Origin: Allolucifera butyrica | GTDB taxonomy: Bacteria; Bacillota; Negativicutes; Sporomusales; UPPP01 | Length of the DNA stretch: 64,000 nt | Direction: 5' to 3' | Assembly (NCBI RefSeq): GCF_900476375.1 | Contig: NZ_UPPP01000127.1 | Location: 102,451-166,450, forward strand | Shown: positions 42,212 to 50,914 of the stretch, piece after piece | Numbering within the stretch: position 1 is the stretch's first letter | Layout of the letters: every line of letters begins with the position of its first letter | Position numbers and translations under genes: made by a program | The notes under the pieces: model-generated | Database searches by the model: none | What the model saw: the letters and a program-made list of their open reading frames with translations, nothing else | Told to the model about the DNA's origin: nothing

Positions 42212-43411
42212 TTAAGGACAAGCGATCATCCGTCTGGCCCAAAGGCATTCCGCGCAGGACGGGCTGTTGGCCCAGCAGTCCATTTCGTTGCTTTCCGTAT
42301 AATTACAGCCGTCCAGAGACTTGCAGTCTGTACAGGACGGAAAATGATAATTGCCAACATTCAGCCGGAAATTGACGTAACCGGAATCCGTCCATATTTC
42401 TTGCAGCTTTTTTTCGTTGACATTGCCCAGGTAACAAGGATACATTTGCTTCTTTCTTCCATAGATATAGCACTGGTAGGTATGCATCAAAGCATAGCAC
42501 GGACTGATATTGCCCTGGTAATTGATGCACAAGGCCTTGTCATTTACAAATTTACAATGACGTTCGGTCCGTAATTTCATATTGGACATATGAGCCCGGA
42601 CGGACGTAAGCAGCGATTCCTGGCCGAACAGGCAGCCGGTATCGTCCGTGTCGTAGACGATTTCGTCTTTCATGGACTCATGGTAGGGCAGCAGATTGGT
42701 TACGATGACCTGATTGGCATTGAGGTCCCAGGCCATGCGGATCAACTGGGGCAAGCGGGCGTAATTTTTTTTCATGGCTACGAATTCGATTCCTAATTCC
42801 GGTTTTGCGCTCTTACGCTCCCGCTTCAAAGCCTGTAAATTCGTAACGTTGTGAAAAACGTCCTGAAAGTCGGCTCCCTGACGGATTTCGTTATATTCTT
42901 TCTCTTCGGAACTGTCCAAAGAAGTAAAAAGAACATCCAGCTCCAGGTCGATCAATTTTTCAATGACTTCTTGTCGTAAGTACGATCCGTTAGTAATAAT
43001 TTCTACCTTTAAGCCAAGTTCTTTCACTGCTTTTAGCATGTCAAAAATCCGGGGGTGCATCAAGGGCTCGCCAAAACCGCCAAAGTGAACCGATTCCAGG
43101 GCCGGCAGTTCTTTGAGATTATGCAGAATGTGTTCAAAGGTCTCCTGCTCCATGTGGGCCGGTTTGTCCTGCCAGGAACTGCGAATACAGGTTACGCAGT
43201 TAAAATTACATTTTGTAGTGACCTCGATGTATACTCTTTTTACATCCGGTATTAGTGGTATCAGCGAATAACCATTTTCTGTCTGGATAAATAAAGCCTC
43301 TTGTTCCACATTGGAAGATACAGGTAACTTAACATAACCATTTTTGGCAATCCGAACTTTTTCTCTCACTGCAAAATTTCCGATGTTCAACTCTTTATAT
43401 GGTTTTTCCAT
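42212..43411 (-). CDS. radical SAM maturase of tungsten-cofactor oxidoreductase
   Basis: 399 residues. Radical SAM cluster VTTKCNFNCVTCIRSSW (CxxxCxxC), HFGGFGEPLMHPRIFDML, and a C-terminal SPASM-like cysteine region (CSQ-rich: NISPCYALMHTY, MYPCYLGNV, FPSCTDCKSLDGCN, CWANSPSCAECLW) for additional clusters. The neighbourhood matches the family of maturases linked to tungsten-containing AORs. ATG 43411 follows GGGGGGAG. It is on the opposite strand to the rest of the locus, converging on the MoaD-like gene, so its expression is independent of the riboswitch-led AOR transcript. Confidence 0.87.
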   Translation of the reverse strand: MEKPYKELNIGNFAVREKVRIAKNGYVKLPVSSNVEQEALFIQTENGYSLIPLIPDVKRVYIEVTTKCNFNCVTCIRSSWQDKPAHMEQETFEHILHNLKELPALESVHFGGFGEPLMHPRIFDMLKAVKELGLKVEIITNGSYLRQEVIEKLIDLELDVLFTSLDSSEEKEYNEIRQGADFQDVFHNVTNLQALKRERKSAKPELGIEFVAMKKNYARLPQLIRMAWDLNANQVIVTNLLPYHESMKDEIVYDTDDTGCLFGQESLLTSVRAHMSNMKLRTERHCKFVNDKALCINYQGNISPCYALMHTYQCYIYGRKKQMYPCYLGNVNEKKLQEIWTDSGYVNFRLNVGNYHFPSCTDCKSLDGCNYTESNEMDCWANSPSCAECLWARRMIACP

Positions 43412-43731
43412 TGGGTTCTCCCCCCTGATATAGTTTGACGGCCTGTTATATTGCAAGATTCTATGTATAGGGTATCAAAATAAATTCAGCTCTTCAATAA
43501 AAATAGGCTGTATGTTATTTATTTGCAAGCTTCGGCCAGTTCATGGCTAAGGGGGGAGAACAGCAGGAATGTCACATTTATGTAATACATAAGAACATAA
43601 GTGTGACGGTTTTGCTACATATATTATCTGGAATGTCCTGCTGTAATTGTCGTGGAACGGCGTTTTTTCTGAAAAGTATGATTTGGCATAATAGTTGCGA
43701 TGTTAGAAATGAAAAGAAGAGGGGGGATTGG
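43412..43731. promoter_or_regulatory. divergent control region with nested dyads (maturase / AOR-like gene)
   Basis: GTCACATTTATGT (43571-43583) and ACATAAGTGTGAC (43595-43607) form an inverted repeat with one G-T pair; TTATGTAATACATAA nests within it. The TGTGA/TCACA ends recall a Crp/FNR-like site, and the region must hold promoters for both diverging genes. A frame open from 43543 crosses it but lacks a start signal until GTG 43732. Confidence 0.5.
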
Positions 43732-45018
43732 GTGTTCTACCGGGTAGATATGGCTGCCTTAGCGGTAACTAAAGAGCAATGCGTACAATATCAGGGGCTG
43801 GGTGGCCGCGGACTTAGCTTACGGATTGTAGCCGAGGCGGTGAATCCCAATACTCATCCCCTGGGGGGGGAAAATAAGCTGGCCCTCGCTACCGGCTTAT
43901 TAGCCGGTACGGGAGCGCCGAATGCCGGCAGACTGTCCGTAAGCGCCAAGAGTCCGTTAACCGGTATGGTGAAGGAAAGCAACGCCGGCGGAGAAATGGG
44001 TACCAAGCTTGGACGGCTGGGGATTCGGGGCATTATTGTCGAAGGGTTGCCGCCGGAAGATACGGCCTATGTTATACGGGTTTCGGCGAACGGTTTATTG
44101 ATCGAAACAATGCCGGAATTAAAAGGGCTGACCATTTCTGCTGCGGTTGCCAGACTGCAAGGCATTTCCGGTCCGGCTGCGGCGATTGGCTGTATTGGCC
44201 CGGCGGGAGAAAATAAAATGGCCTCCGCCTGTATCGGCTTTACCGGCCGGGACGGCAGTCCCGACCGCCAGGCTGGCCGGGGCGGCTTAGGCGCCGTTAT
44301 GGGCAGCAAGGGACTCAAAGCCATTGTCGTTGACGACAGCGGTGCGCCGGGCGTGTCTTTTGCCGACGAAGCCGCTTTCCGGGCCGGAGCGCAGAAACTG
44401 ATCAGGGTGCTGCAGGCGCGTTCTGCCGCCGGCCAGACTTTGGCCGGGTATAATGGGGACAGGCCGGACCGGCTGTGTTCGGCGGGATGTATGATCCGTT
44501 GCCCCCAGGGTTACCCTGCTAAGCCGGACGAAGTGGCAGCAGGCGGATTGAAAAAAGCAAGCCGCCGGTCCCTGGGGACAAGTCTGGAAATAGATAATCT
44601 GGACGACATTGTCCTGATGAACCGGCTGTGTAACGACTATGGTGTGGATACTGTCGAGATGGGCGACGCGTTAAGAGTGGCCATAGAGGCCGGTATTGCC
44701 CAATCCGGCAATAGTCAGGCGGCAATCCGGCTAATCCACGAAATGGGAAAAGCAACGCCGCTCGGACGGATTCTCGGCGCCGGCGGCGAAGCCGCCGGCA
44801 AGGTGTTTGGTGTAAAATGGGCTGCTGCTGTTAAGAAGACAGGCGCCGGTGATGAGGACCCGGCTGCGGCAGCTTTGATTAACGCTGCGGGCTTGTGCCG
44901 GTTTGCCGTTGCCGCGGTACTGGAGAATCCCGACGCACTGGCAGGAATTGTGGAAATGTGCAATGCCCGGTATGGTTGGAATAAGACAACGGAAGAGTAT
45001 ATTAATATGGGCAATTAA
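43732..45018 (+). CDS. reduced AOR-like protein (deleted cofactor-domain segments)
   Basis: 428 residues, about 150 shorter than the AOR at 39918 and clearly its paralogue: YQGLGGRGLSLRIVAEAV, KSPLTGMVKESNAGGEMGTKLGRLG and AGRGGLGAVMGSKGLKAIVV. Compared with that AOR, about 40-50 residues before the cluster motif, about 50 residues around the YATTPMGADHTSG stretch and the C-terminal 55 residues are missing, all in frame. The cluster cysteines remain (CSAGCMIRC and the late AAGLC), while the second pterin motif has Asn for Asp. Start is GTG 43732 with GGGGGG in front. It leads the MoeA-MoaD-Tup run. Either an accessory/scaffold protein or an eroding gene. Confidence 0.82.
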   Translation: MFYRVDMAALAVTKEQCVQYQGLGGRGLSLRIVAEAVNPNTHPLGGENKLALATGLLAGTGAPNAGRLSVSAKSPLTGMVKESNAGGEMGTKLGRLGIRGIIVEGLPPEDTAYVIRVSANGLLIETMPELKGLTISAAVARLQGISGPAAAIGCIGPAGENKMASACIGFTGRDGSPDRQAGRGGLGAVMGSKGLKAIVVDDSGAPGVSFADEAAFRAGAQKLIRVLQARSAAGQTLAGYNGDRPDRLCSAGCMIRCPQGYPAKPDEVAAGGLKKASRRSLGTSLEIDNLDDIVLMNRLCNDYGVDTVEMGDALRVAIEAGIAQSGNSQAAIRLIHEMGKATPLGRILGAGGEAAGKVFGVKWAAAVKKTGAGDEDPAAAALINAAGLCRFAVAAVLENPDALAGIVEMCNARYGWNKTTEEYINMGN

Positions 45019-45101
45019 TAACCGGCCTGGCTGGAGGAATTTCAACCAGGCCAAGTTAATGGTAAGGCATTTGCCGATGACATGGAGGTGAAGGAGCAGC
45101 T

Positions 45102-46346
45102 ATGGAATTTTTTCAGTGCGTGCCGCTTAATGAGGCGCGGGACCTGATTGCCGGCCGCCTTGACGGAATCACTGCCGGGGATGAATCCGTGTGTTTGCCG
45201 GATGCTTTGGGCAGGACCGCGGCTGCCGATATTATTTCGCAGGAAGACTTACCGCCTTTTAGCCGTTCAACTGTAGACGGATTTGCCGTACGCAGCGCCG
45301 ATTCGTTTGGCGCCAATGAAAGCGCCCCCTCGCTTTTTGCGATTGCCGGCGAAGTGGTCATGGGAGCACCGTCTGTACAGGAATTGCTTCCGGGCCAGGC
45401 AGTGGCAATTCCCACAGGAGGTATGCTGCCCGCCGGTGCGGATGCGGTGGTGATGCTGGAATATGTGGAACAGCCGGATGCCAATACCTTGTTAGCTTTA
45501 AAAATGGTTGCTCCGGGAGAAAATGTGGTTACCCGGGGAGAGGACATTCAAGCCGGCAGTGTTATTGTAAAGGAAGGACAAAAAATCACGCCGCAATACG
45601 TCGGCGTGCTGGCGGCCTGCGGCTGTACCCGCGTTCTAGTGCGTAAGAAAGTTAAAGTTGCTATTATTTCTACGGGTGACGAATTGGTAGATATTCAGGA
45701 GTCCCCGAAATTCGGACAGATACGGGATGTGAATTCCTATGCACTGGAAGCCTTGATGTCGGCAGCGGGCTGTGTAGTGAAACGCCTGGGAATCGTACGG
45801 GACAGTTATGAAGAATTTTTTACAATTTTGTCAGAGGCAACAGCCAAATTTGAACTGGTGATTATTTCCGGCGGAAGTTCGGTAGGGGCCCGGGATTATA
45901 CGGTTAAGGCCATTGAGGCGCTGGGTGCGCCGGGAATCTTAATTCATGGGATCGCCATTAAGCCGGGCAAGCCGACTATCTTCGGCATGGTGGACAAAGT
46001 ACCGGTATTCGGGCTGCCGGGACATCCGGTCGCGGCAATGACTGTTTGTGAGCAACTGGTCAAACTGGCAGTCCGTAAACTTTTGGGGCAAAAACAGCCG
46101 GACGGCCGGTTCCTTGTTCCGGCCTGTCTTTCCCGTAACGTAGCTTCCACTCCCGGACGGGATGATTTTATTAATGTGCGGCTATGGAAGCGGCAGGGAG
46201 AATATGTGGCCGATCCAGTCCTGGGTAAATCGGGATTGATTAATCTAATGGCTCAGGCCGACGGCATGCTGCATATTCCGGCGGATAAAAGCGGCCTGTA
46301 TGAGGGAGAAACAGCGGAAGTGCTGCTGCTGAAAGAAGAAAAGTAA
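45102..46346 (+). CDS. moeA: MoeA, molybdopterin molybdo/tungstotransferase
   Basis: 414 residues, full MoeA: FSRSTVDGFAVRSADSFG, IPTGGMLPAGADAVVMLEYVE, STGDELVD, SGGSSVGARDYTVKAIEALG, KPGKPTIFGMVDKVPVFGLPGHPVAAM and a C-terminal barrel domain. It inserts the metal oxyanion into adenylylated pyranopterin. Two MoeA-type genes in tandem and the tungstate importer downstream suggest that one of them handles tungstate. AAGGAG precedes the ATG; the next gene starts 5 bases after the stop. Confidence 0.95.
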   Translation: MEFFQCVPLNEARDLIAGRLDGITAGDESVCLPDALGRTAAADIISQEDLPPFSRSTVDGFAVRSADSFGANESAPSLFAIAGEVVMGAPSVQELLPGQAVAIPTGGMLPAGADAVVMLEYVEQPDANTLLALKMVAPGENVVTRGEDIQAGSVIVKEGQKITPQYVGVLAACGCTRVLVRKKVKVAIISTGDELVDIQESPKFGQIRDVNSYALEALMSAAGCVVKRLGIVRDSYEEFFTILSEATAKFELVIISGGSSVGARDYTVKAIEALGAPGILIHGIAIKPGKPTIFGMVDKVPVFGLPGHPVAAMTVCEQLVKLAVRKLLGQKQPDGRFLVPACLSRNVASTPGRDDFINVRLWKRQGEYVADPVLGKSGLINLMAQADGMLHIPADKSGLYEGETAEVLLLKEEK

Positions 46347-46351
46347 AGGGG

Positions 46352-48340
46352 GTGAAAATTCTGCGCAGTAATAAGGCCTATCTTAATTGTGTGGAGCGTA
46401 GTGAAGTCCAGAAGTTGTGGCGGCAAAAACTTATGGAAAATGGTTTTTTTCACAACCCTCCTGCGGAGGTGGTGCCGGTACAGGCGTCACTGGGACGGGT
46501 AACGGCTCGTTCGGTTTATGCGAAACAGTCTGTACCGCATTATAATGGCGCAGCGATGGACGGGATTGCCGTTTGGGCGCAAGACACGTTCGGCGCCCAG
46601 GAAACGGACCCCAAATGTCTGACCCTGTTGCCGCCGGCCAAGACCTTTGGTTCCGGCTGCTGTTATATGGTTGATACGGGCGATGTGCTGCCGGACGGGA
46701 CGAACGCAGTGGTAATGATTGAAGATGTGCACATCCGCGGCAATATGGCGGAAATTATTGCGGCTGCTGCGCCATGGCAGCATGTGCGTATTATCGGCGA
46801 GGATATTGTTGCCAATGAAATGGTTATTCCCGAACATCATGAAATTGCACCGGTAGATATTGCGGCGTTGTTGGCGGCGGGAATCGAGGACGTGGAAGTT
46901 GTCCAAAGACCGAAAGTAACTATCATTCCAACCGGGGACGAACTGGTTGCCAGCCGGGGAGAATTAAAGCCGGGAACGATTCTGGATGTAAATTCGCATA
47001 TGCTGGCAGCGGCGATACAGGAGTGGCGCGGGGAAGCGGTCCGCTCGGCCATTGTCAAGGATGACCGTCAGGCGATTAAGCAGGCGATTTTGGCCAGCCT
47101 GCAGGGGAATGATATGGTTATTATTAATGCAGGCACATCGGCCGGCCGGGATGACTACACTGTGGATGTTCTGTCCGAACTGGGGGAAGTTTTTGTGCAC
47201 GGTGTGGCGATTAAACCGGGCAAACCGGTTGTTATGGCTGTGTGCCAGGGAAAACCGGTGATCGGTCTGCCGGGATACCCGGTAGCGGCAATGCTGACAG
47301 CGGAACTTTTTGTCAGGGACATTCTATTCGCCCGCCAGAAACTGCCCCGGCCGGAAGCGGCTACGGTGGAGGCCAGTTTAGTAAAACAAGTGCCCTCAAC
47401 GGTTGGGGTAGAGGAGTATATCCGGGTATCGCTCGGCAATGTTCAGGGTAAAATGGTGGCGGCGCCTCTGAGCCGCGGGGCGGGACTCATTTCGTCGTTG
47501 ACGAAAGCCCAGGGAAGTATTTCGATTGCGGCAATCAGTTCCGGCTTAAGTGCCGGAACGGCGGTTCCGGTGGTGCTGCTTCGTAAAGGAAAGCCGGCAA
47601 ATACGCTTTTGGCAGTCGGCAGCCACGACTTAGCGCTGGAATTATTAGGAGTTTTCCTGCGGCGCCGGATGGAAAATGTCTCGTTATCGTGCGCCAATGT
47701 CGGCAGTATGGGAGGGATCATGGCCATACGCAATAACGAGGCGCACCTTGCCGGGGTGCATTTGCTGGAGGCGGATACCGGACTGTATAATACACCGTAT
47801 GTGGAAAAGTTTCTGCCGGATGGCAACTGGCGGCTGATTCACTTGGCGATGCGGCTGCAAGGGCTCATGGTTATGCCGGGAAACCCGAAGGTCATAACCG
47901 GCCTGAGTGATCTAACGCGGGACGATGTTTCCTTTATTAACAGGCAGCGCGGTTCGGGTACCCGGATGTTACTGGATTATCAATTGCGAAAGTTGGGGAT
48001 CCGGCCGGAGCAAATAGCCGGTTATGAAAAAGAAGTAGGAACCCATATGGCGGTAGCGGCTTCGGTATTAGCAGGTGCGGCTGATGCGGGACTGGGAGTT
48101 CAGGCAGCGGCCCAGGCGCTGGGATTGGATTTTATCCCTGTATCGCCGGAACAGTACGATTTGATTCTTAATTTTACCGGGGAGGATGAACGGCTGTATC
48201 AGATTATGGATGTTTTGCTGTCGGAGGAATTCCGTTCGGAAGTGGAATCCCTGGGTGGCTATGATCTGAGCAATGCGGGTAAATTAATTGCCGCCGGACC
48301 TAATCTGAGATTGAATGAATGCGGAACAAGAGGTGAATAG
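46352..48340 (+). CDS. MoeA fused to a C-terminal periplasmic-binding-protein-like domain
   Basis: 662 residues. Residues about 1-410 are a second MoeA (AMDGIAVWAQDTFGAQE, IPTGDELVAS, NAGTSAGRDDYTVDVLSELG, GLPGYPVAAMLTAELF). Residues about 420-660 are a PBP-like domain (LAVGSHDLALELLGVFLR, GIMAIRNNEAHLAGVHLL, INRQRGSGTRMLLDYQLRKLG, GTHMAVAASVLAGAADAGLG), similar to molybdate/tungstate-binding proteins but cytoplasmic. The fused domain may hand over or sense the oxyanion. Start is GTG 46352, right behind AAAGGGG; spacing is tight, so a slightly later start is conceivable. Confidence 0.92.
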   Translation: MKILRSNKAYLNCVERSEVQKLWRQKLMENGFFHNPPAEVVPVQASLGRVTARSVYAKQSVPHYNGAAMDGIAVWAQDTFGAQETDPKCLTLLPPAKTFGSGCCYMVDTGDVLPDGTNAVVMIEDVHIRGNMAEIIAAAAPWQHVRIIGEDIVANEMVIPEHHEIAPVDIAALLAAGIEDVEVVQRPKVTIIPTGDELVASRGELKPGTILDVNSHMLAAAIQEWRGEAVRSAIVKDDRQAIKQAILASLQGNDMVIINAGTSAGRDDYTVDVLSELGEVFVHGVAIKPGKPVVMAVCQGKPVIGLPGYPVAAMLTAELFVRDILFARQKLPRPEAATVEASLVKQVPSTVGVEEYIRVSLGNVQGKMVAAPLSRGAGLISSLTKAQGSISIAAISSGLSAGTAVPVVLLRKGKPANTLLAVGSHDLALELLGVFLRRRMENVSLSCANVGSMGGIMAIRNNEAHLAGVHLLEADTGLYNTPYVEKFLPDGNWRLIHLAMRLQGLMVMPGNPKVITGLSDLTRDDVSFINRQRGSGTRMLLDYQLRKLGIRPEQIAGYEKEVGTHMAVAASVLAGAADAGLGVQAAAQALGLDFIPVSPEQYDLILNFTGEDERLYQIMDVLLSEEFRSEVESLGGYDLSNAGKLIAAGPNLRLNECGTRGE

Positions 48341-48341
48341 G

Positions 48342-48581
48342 ATGCGAGTCGAGGTGCGGTTGTACGCTACCTTGCGGCGATATGCCCCGGCTGAGTCCGC
48401 CGCAGGCGTATTTTCCACAGATTTGCCGGCGGGAAGAACCGTGGCGGATTTGCTTGCGGCAATTCATGTTGCCGCAGCCGAGGTTCATATGCTCATGGTC
48501 AACGGCGTCAATACCACGGTTGAGCATATTCTTCGCGATGGCGACCGGGTAGGCTTGTTTCCGCCGGTAGGCGGTGGCTAG
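48342..48581 (+). CDS. moaD: MoaD, molybdopterin synthase sulfur carrier
   Basis: 79 residues of beta-grasp fold (VRLYATLRRYAP, LMVNGVNTTVEHILRDGDRVGLFPPVGGG) ending in the Gly-Gly needed for thiocarboxylation. ATG 48342 is chosen because AGAGGTG precedes it; it lies one base after the stop of the MoeA fusion. The adenylyltransferase gene starts immediately at its stop, which supports a sulfur carrier/activator pair. Confidence 0.93.
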   Translation: MRVEVRLYATLRRYAPAESAAGVFSTDLPAGRTVADLLAAIHVAAAEVHMLMVNGVNTTVEHILRDGDRVGLFPPVGGG

Positions 48582-49313
48582 ATGGGACGGTCTGAGACTT
48601 TGCAGCAGTTCGCAGCCGGCCGGATACCGGAACGGTACCAAAGAAATATCGGCACCATTGGGATTGACGGACAACTGCGCTTGCTTAATGCGAAAGTGGC
48701 AATTGCCGGCGCCGGCGGCCTGGGGGGGAACCTTATTGAACTGCTGGCCCGGCAAGGCGTGGGCTATTTGCGTATAATCGACGGCGACAGTTTTGCGGTG
48801 CACAATCTTAACCGGCAGCTCTTAGCTACGGAAAGAAATCTGGGTATGAATAAGGCCCAGGCTGCCGCCCGGCGGATTGCCGAAGTGAATTCGGATGTTA
48901 CCGTCGATGCGGTGCCGGCAATGCTGGATGAAGTGAATGCTGTGGATTTGCTGGCCGGTATGGATGTGGTTGTTGACGCGCTGGACAATATCAGCAGCCG
49001 GCTCCTGCTGAGCAGAACTGCGCAGGCGCTGGAGATTCCCCTAGTCCATGGAGCGATTGCCGGATTTACCGGTCAGATTACTACCTTGCTGCCTGGCCGC
49101 CGTGGTCTGGAAACAATTTATAAAATGACTCCCGGTTCGGACCGGGGCATTGAGACGGTACTGGGGAATCCCGCCGTTACACCTGCCTTGGCAGCGGCGA
49201 TTCAGGCGCAGGAAGTCGTCAAGATTTTGACGGGGATTGGCGAGATTTTAGACAGCCAGTTATTATATTTCGATACGGAACTGAACCTTTTTGAAATAAT
49301 CAATCTAAAATGA
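48582..49313 (+). CDS. MoeB/ThiF/HesA-family adenylyltransferase without cysteines
   Basis: 243 residues. ATP site AIAGAGGLGGNLIELLARQGVG, DGDSFAVHNLNRQLLATERNLGMNKA (with the conserved Arg/Gln region) and VDALDNISSRLLLSRTAQ. It should adenylate the C-terminus of the adjacent MoaD. Unlike classical MoeB/ThiF there is no cysteine anywhere, so the usual zinc CxxC pairs and the catalytic Cys are missing, as in some anaerobe HesA-like proteins. The ATG abuts the moaD stop. Confidence 0.9.
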   Translation: MGRSETLQQFAAGRIPERYQRNIGTIGIDGQLRLLNAKVAIAGAGGLGGNLIELLARQGVGYLRIIDGDSFAVHNLNRQLLATERNLGMNKAQAAARRIAEVNSDVTVDAVPAMLDEVNAVDLLAGMDVVVDALDNISSRLLLSRTAQALEIPLVHGAIAGFTGQITTLLPGRRGLETIYKMTPGSDRGIETVLGNPAVTPALAAAIQAQEVVKILTGIGEILDSQLLYFDTELNLFEIINLK

Positions 49314-49327
49314 GCAGGAGGATTAGG

Positions 49328-50200
49328 ATGCGCAAATTTTTGATGGTTTGGCTGATTGTTTTAGTGGCTGTTTTTTACACTGGCTGCGGTGCGAATCCGG
49401 ATAAACAGGGAACTGCTGCGGAGCAGGCGCCGGCAAACAAAGATTTGATATTGGCAACAACAACCAGTACGCAGGACAGTGGTTTACTGGGTGTGCTGAT
49501 TCCGGCTTTTGAGAAGAAAACGGGCTATATTGTCAAAACGATTGCGGTCGGCACTGGCCAGGCACTAGCTATGGGAGAAAAGGGGGAGGCCGATGTCCTC
49601 CTGGTTCACGCACCGGCGGCGGAAAAAAAGGTGATGGAAAGCGGGGCCGCTATTAACCGCCGGCTGGTAATGCATAATGACTTTATCGTGGTGGGCCCGG
49701 GCAGTGATCCGGCTCATATCCGGGGAAAGGGCATTGCGGAAGCCATGACTGCGATTGCTCAAAATAAGGCGCTATTTGTATCCCGCGGCGATGATTCGGG
49801 AACCGATAAGATGGAAAAGAGCCTATGGAAGAAAGTTAACATTAAGCCGTCCGGCGCCTGGTATCAGGAAGCCGGCGCCGGAATGGGTCAGACCCTGAAA
49901 ATCGCCGACGAGAAGCAGGGGTATACCCTGACCGACCGGGCGACATACCTAGCACAGAAGAAAAATCTTACCCTGCAGATCCTGGTGGAAGGCGATACGA
50001 AATTACTTAATATTTACCATGTTATGGAAGTTAATCCGGAAAAATTTTCGAAAGTAAATCATGCCGGAGCGAAAGCGTTTGGTGACTTTTTACTGTCGGC
50101 GGAAGGGCAGTCCATGATTGCCGCATTTGGTAAAGATAAGTTCGGACAACCGTTATTTTTTGCCGATGGCAGCAAAACGGACAAGGATTTCGGACTGTAG
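49328..50200 (+). CDS. tupA: tungstate ABC transporter substrate-binding lipoprotein TupA
   Basis: 290 residues. Lipoprotein signal peptide (RKFLMVWLIVLVAVFYTGC, Cys at about 20; Tyr at -3 is not the ideal lipobox). The mature part begins LILATTTSTQDSGLLGVLIPAF, the TTTS oxyanion motif of TupA/WtpA-like proteins; GEADVLLVHAPAAEKKVM, RGDDSGTDKMEKSLW and WYQEAGAGMGQTL follow. ATG 49328 has AGGAGG seven bases upstream; the ATG at 49310 overlaps the previous stop but would spoil the signal peptide. Binds tungstate outside the membrane for TupBC. Confidence 0.95.
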   Translation: MRKFLMVWLIVLVAVFYTGCGANPDKQGTAAEQAPANKDLILATTTSTQDSGLLGVLIPAFEKKTGYIVKTIAVGTGQALAMGEKGEADVLLVHAPAAEKKVMESGAAINRRLVMHNDFIVVGPGSDPAHIRGKGIAEAMTAIAQNKALFVSRGDDSGTDKMEKSLWKKVNIKPSGAWYQEAGAGMGQTLKIADEKQGYTLTDRATYLAQKKNLTLQILVEGDTKLLNIYHVMEVNPEKFSKVNHAGAKAFGDFLLSAEGQSMIAAFGKDKFGQPLFFADGSKTDKDFGL

Positions 50201-50209
50201 AGGGATTTT

Positions 50210-50914
50210 ATGGATACGATCATTCAGGGGATGAGCCAGGCATTTCACCTGCTGCTTAGTGGCGACCGGGAAGTGTTGGCGGTAGCGGCGCTGACACTGG
50301 AAGTGTCCGGAATCGCTACCGTCGTCAGTGTGGTTCTTGGCGTGCCCTTTGGTTTGTGGCTGGCATTGAAAGAGCTTGGCAGCAAGCGTGTTTTTAGCAG
50401 TCTGGTCAATTTCAGTATGGGTTTGCCGCCGGTGGTGGTCGGCTTGGTTGTCAGTTTATTTTTATGGCGTTACGGTCCGTTGGGGGATCTGCATTTAATG
50501 TATACACCGGCGGCGATGATCATTGCGCAAGCGATTATCGCCGCCCCCATTGTGGCCGGTTTGAGCTTTGCCGCCATTCTCAGTGTTAATCCGAAACTGC
50601 ACTGGCAATTGATCTCACTGGGGGCGACTTCCCGGCAGGCAAGCTGGCTGCTGATTAAAGAGGCGCGTTTGGGCTTGATGGCCGCCGTTATAGCCGGTTT
50701 TGGCCGGATTATCTCGGAAGTGGGCGCATCCATGATGGTGGGCGGTAACGTTAAGGATCAGACAAGAGTGCTGACAACAGCAACCGTGTTGGAAGTGAGC
50801 AAGGGAAACTATGATATGGCTCTGGCCCTCAGTTTTATTTTGTTGATTCTCGCATACGGGATTGTGGTATTATTAACTTATCTGCAGCATGGTGGAAAGA
50901 GTGGTAGGGCATGA
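50210..50914 (+). CDS. tupB: tungstate ABC transporter permease TupB
   Basis: 234 residues with about 5-6 membrane segments and the ABC-permease EAA-like loop EARLGLMAAVIAGFGRIISEVGASMMVGGN. VNFSMGLPPVVVGLVVSLFLWRYGPLG is typical of TupB. It follows tupA after 9 bases and overlaps tupC by 4 (ATGA). Confidence 0.94.
   Translation: MDTIIQGMSQAFHLLLSGDREVLAVAALTLEVSGIATVVSVVLGVPFGLWLALKELGSKRVFSSLVNFSMGLPPVVVGLVVSLFLWRYGPLGDLHLMYTPAAMIIAQAIIAAPIVAGLSFAAILSVNPKLHWQLISLGATSRQASWLLIKEARLGLMAAVIAGFGRIISEVGASMMVGGNVKDQTRVLTTATVLEVSKGNYDMALALSFILLILAYGIVVLLTYLQHGGKSGRA

Noticed and set aside
43543..43731. N-terminal extension of the AOR-like protein
   Set aside because: The extension covers the promoter region with inverted repeats; GTG 43732 has GGGGGG and gives the normal AOR start.
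43732..45018. Calling the AOR-like gene a frameshifted pseudogene
   Set aside because: All differences from the neighbouring AOR are in-frame deletions, and the frame is uninterrupted with a good start; function may still have changed.
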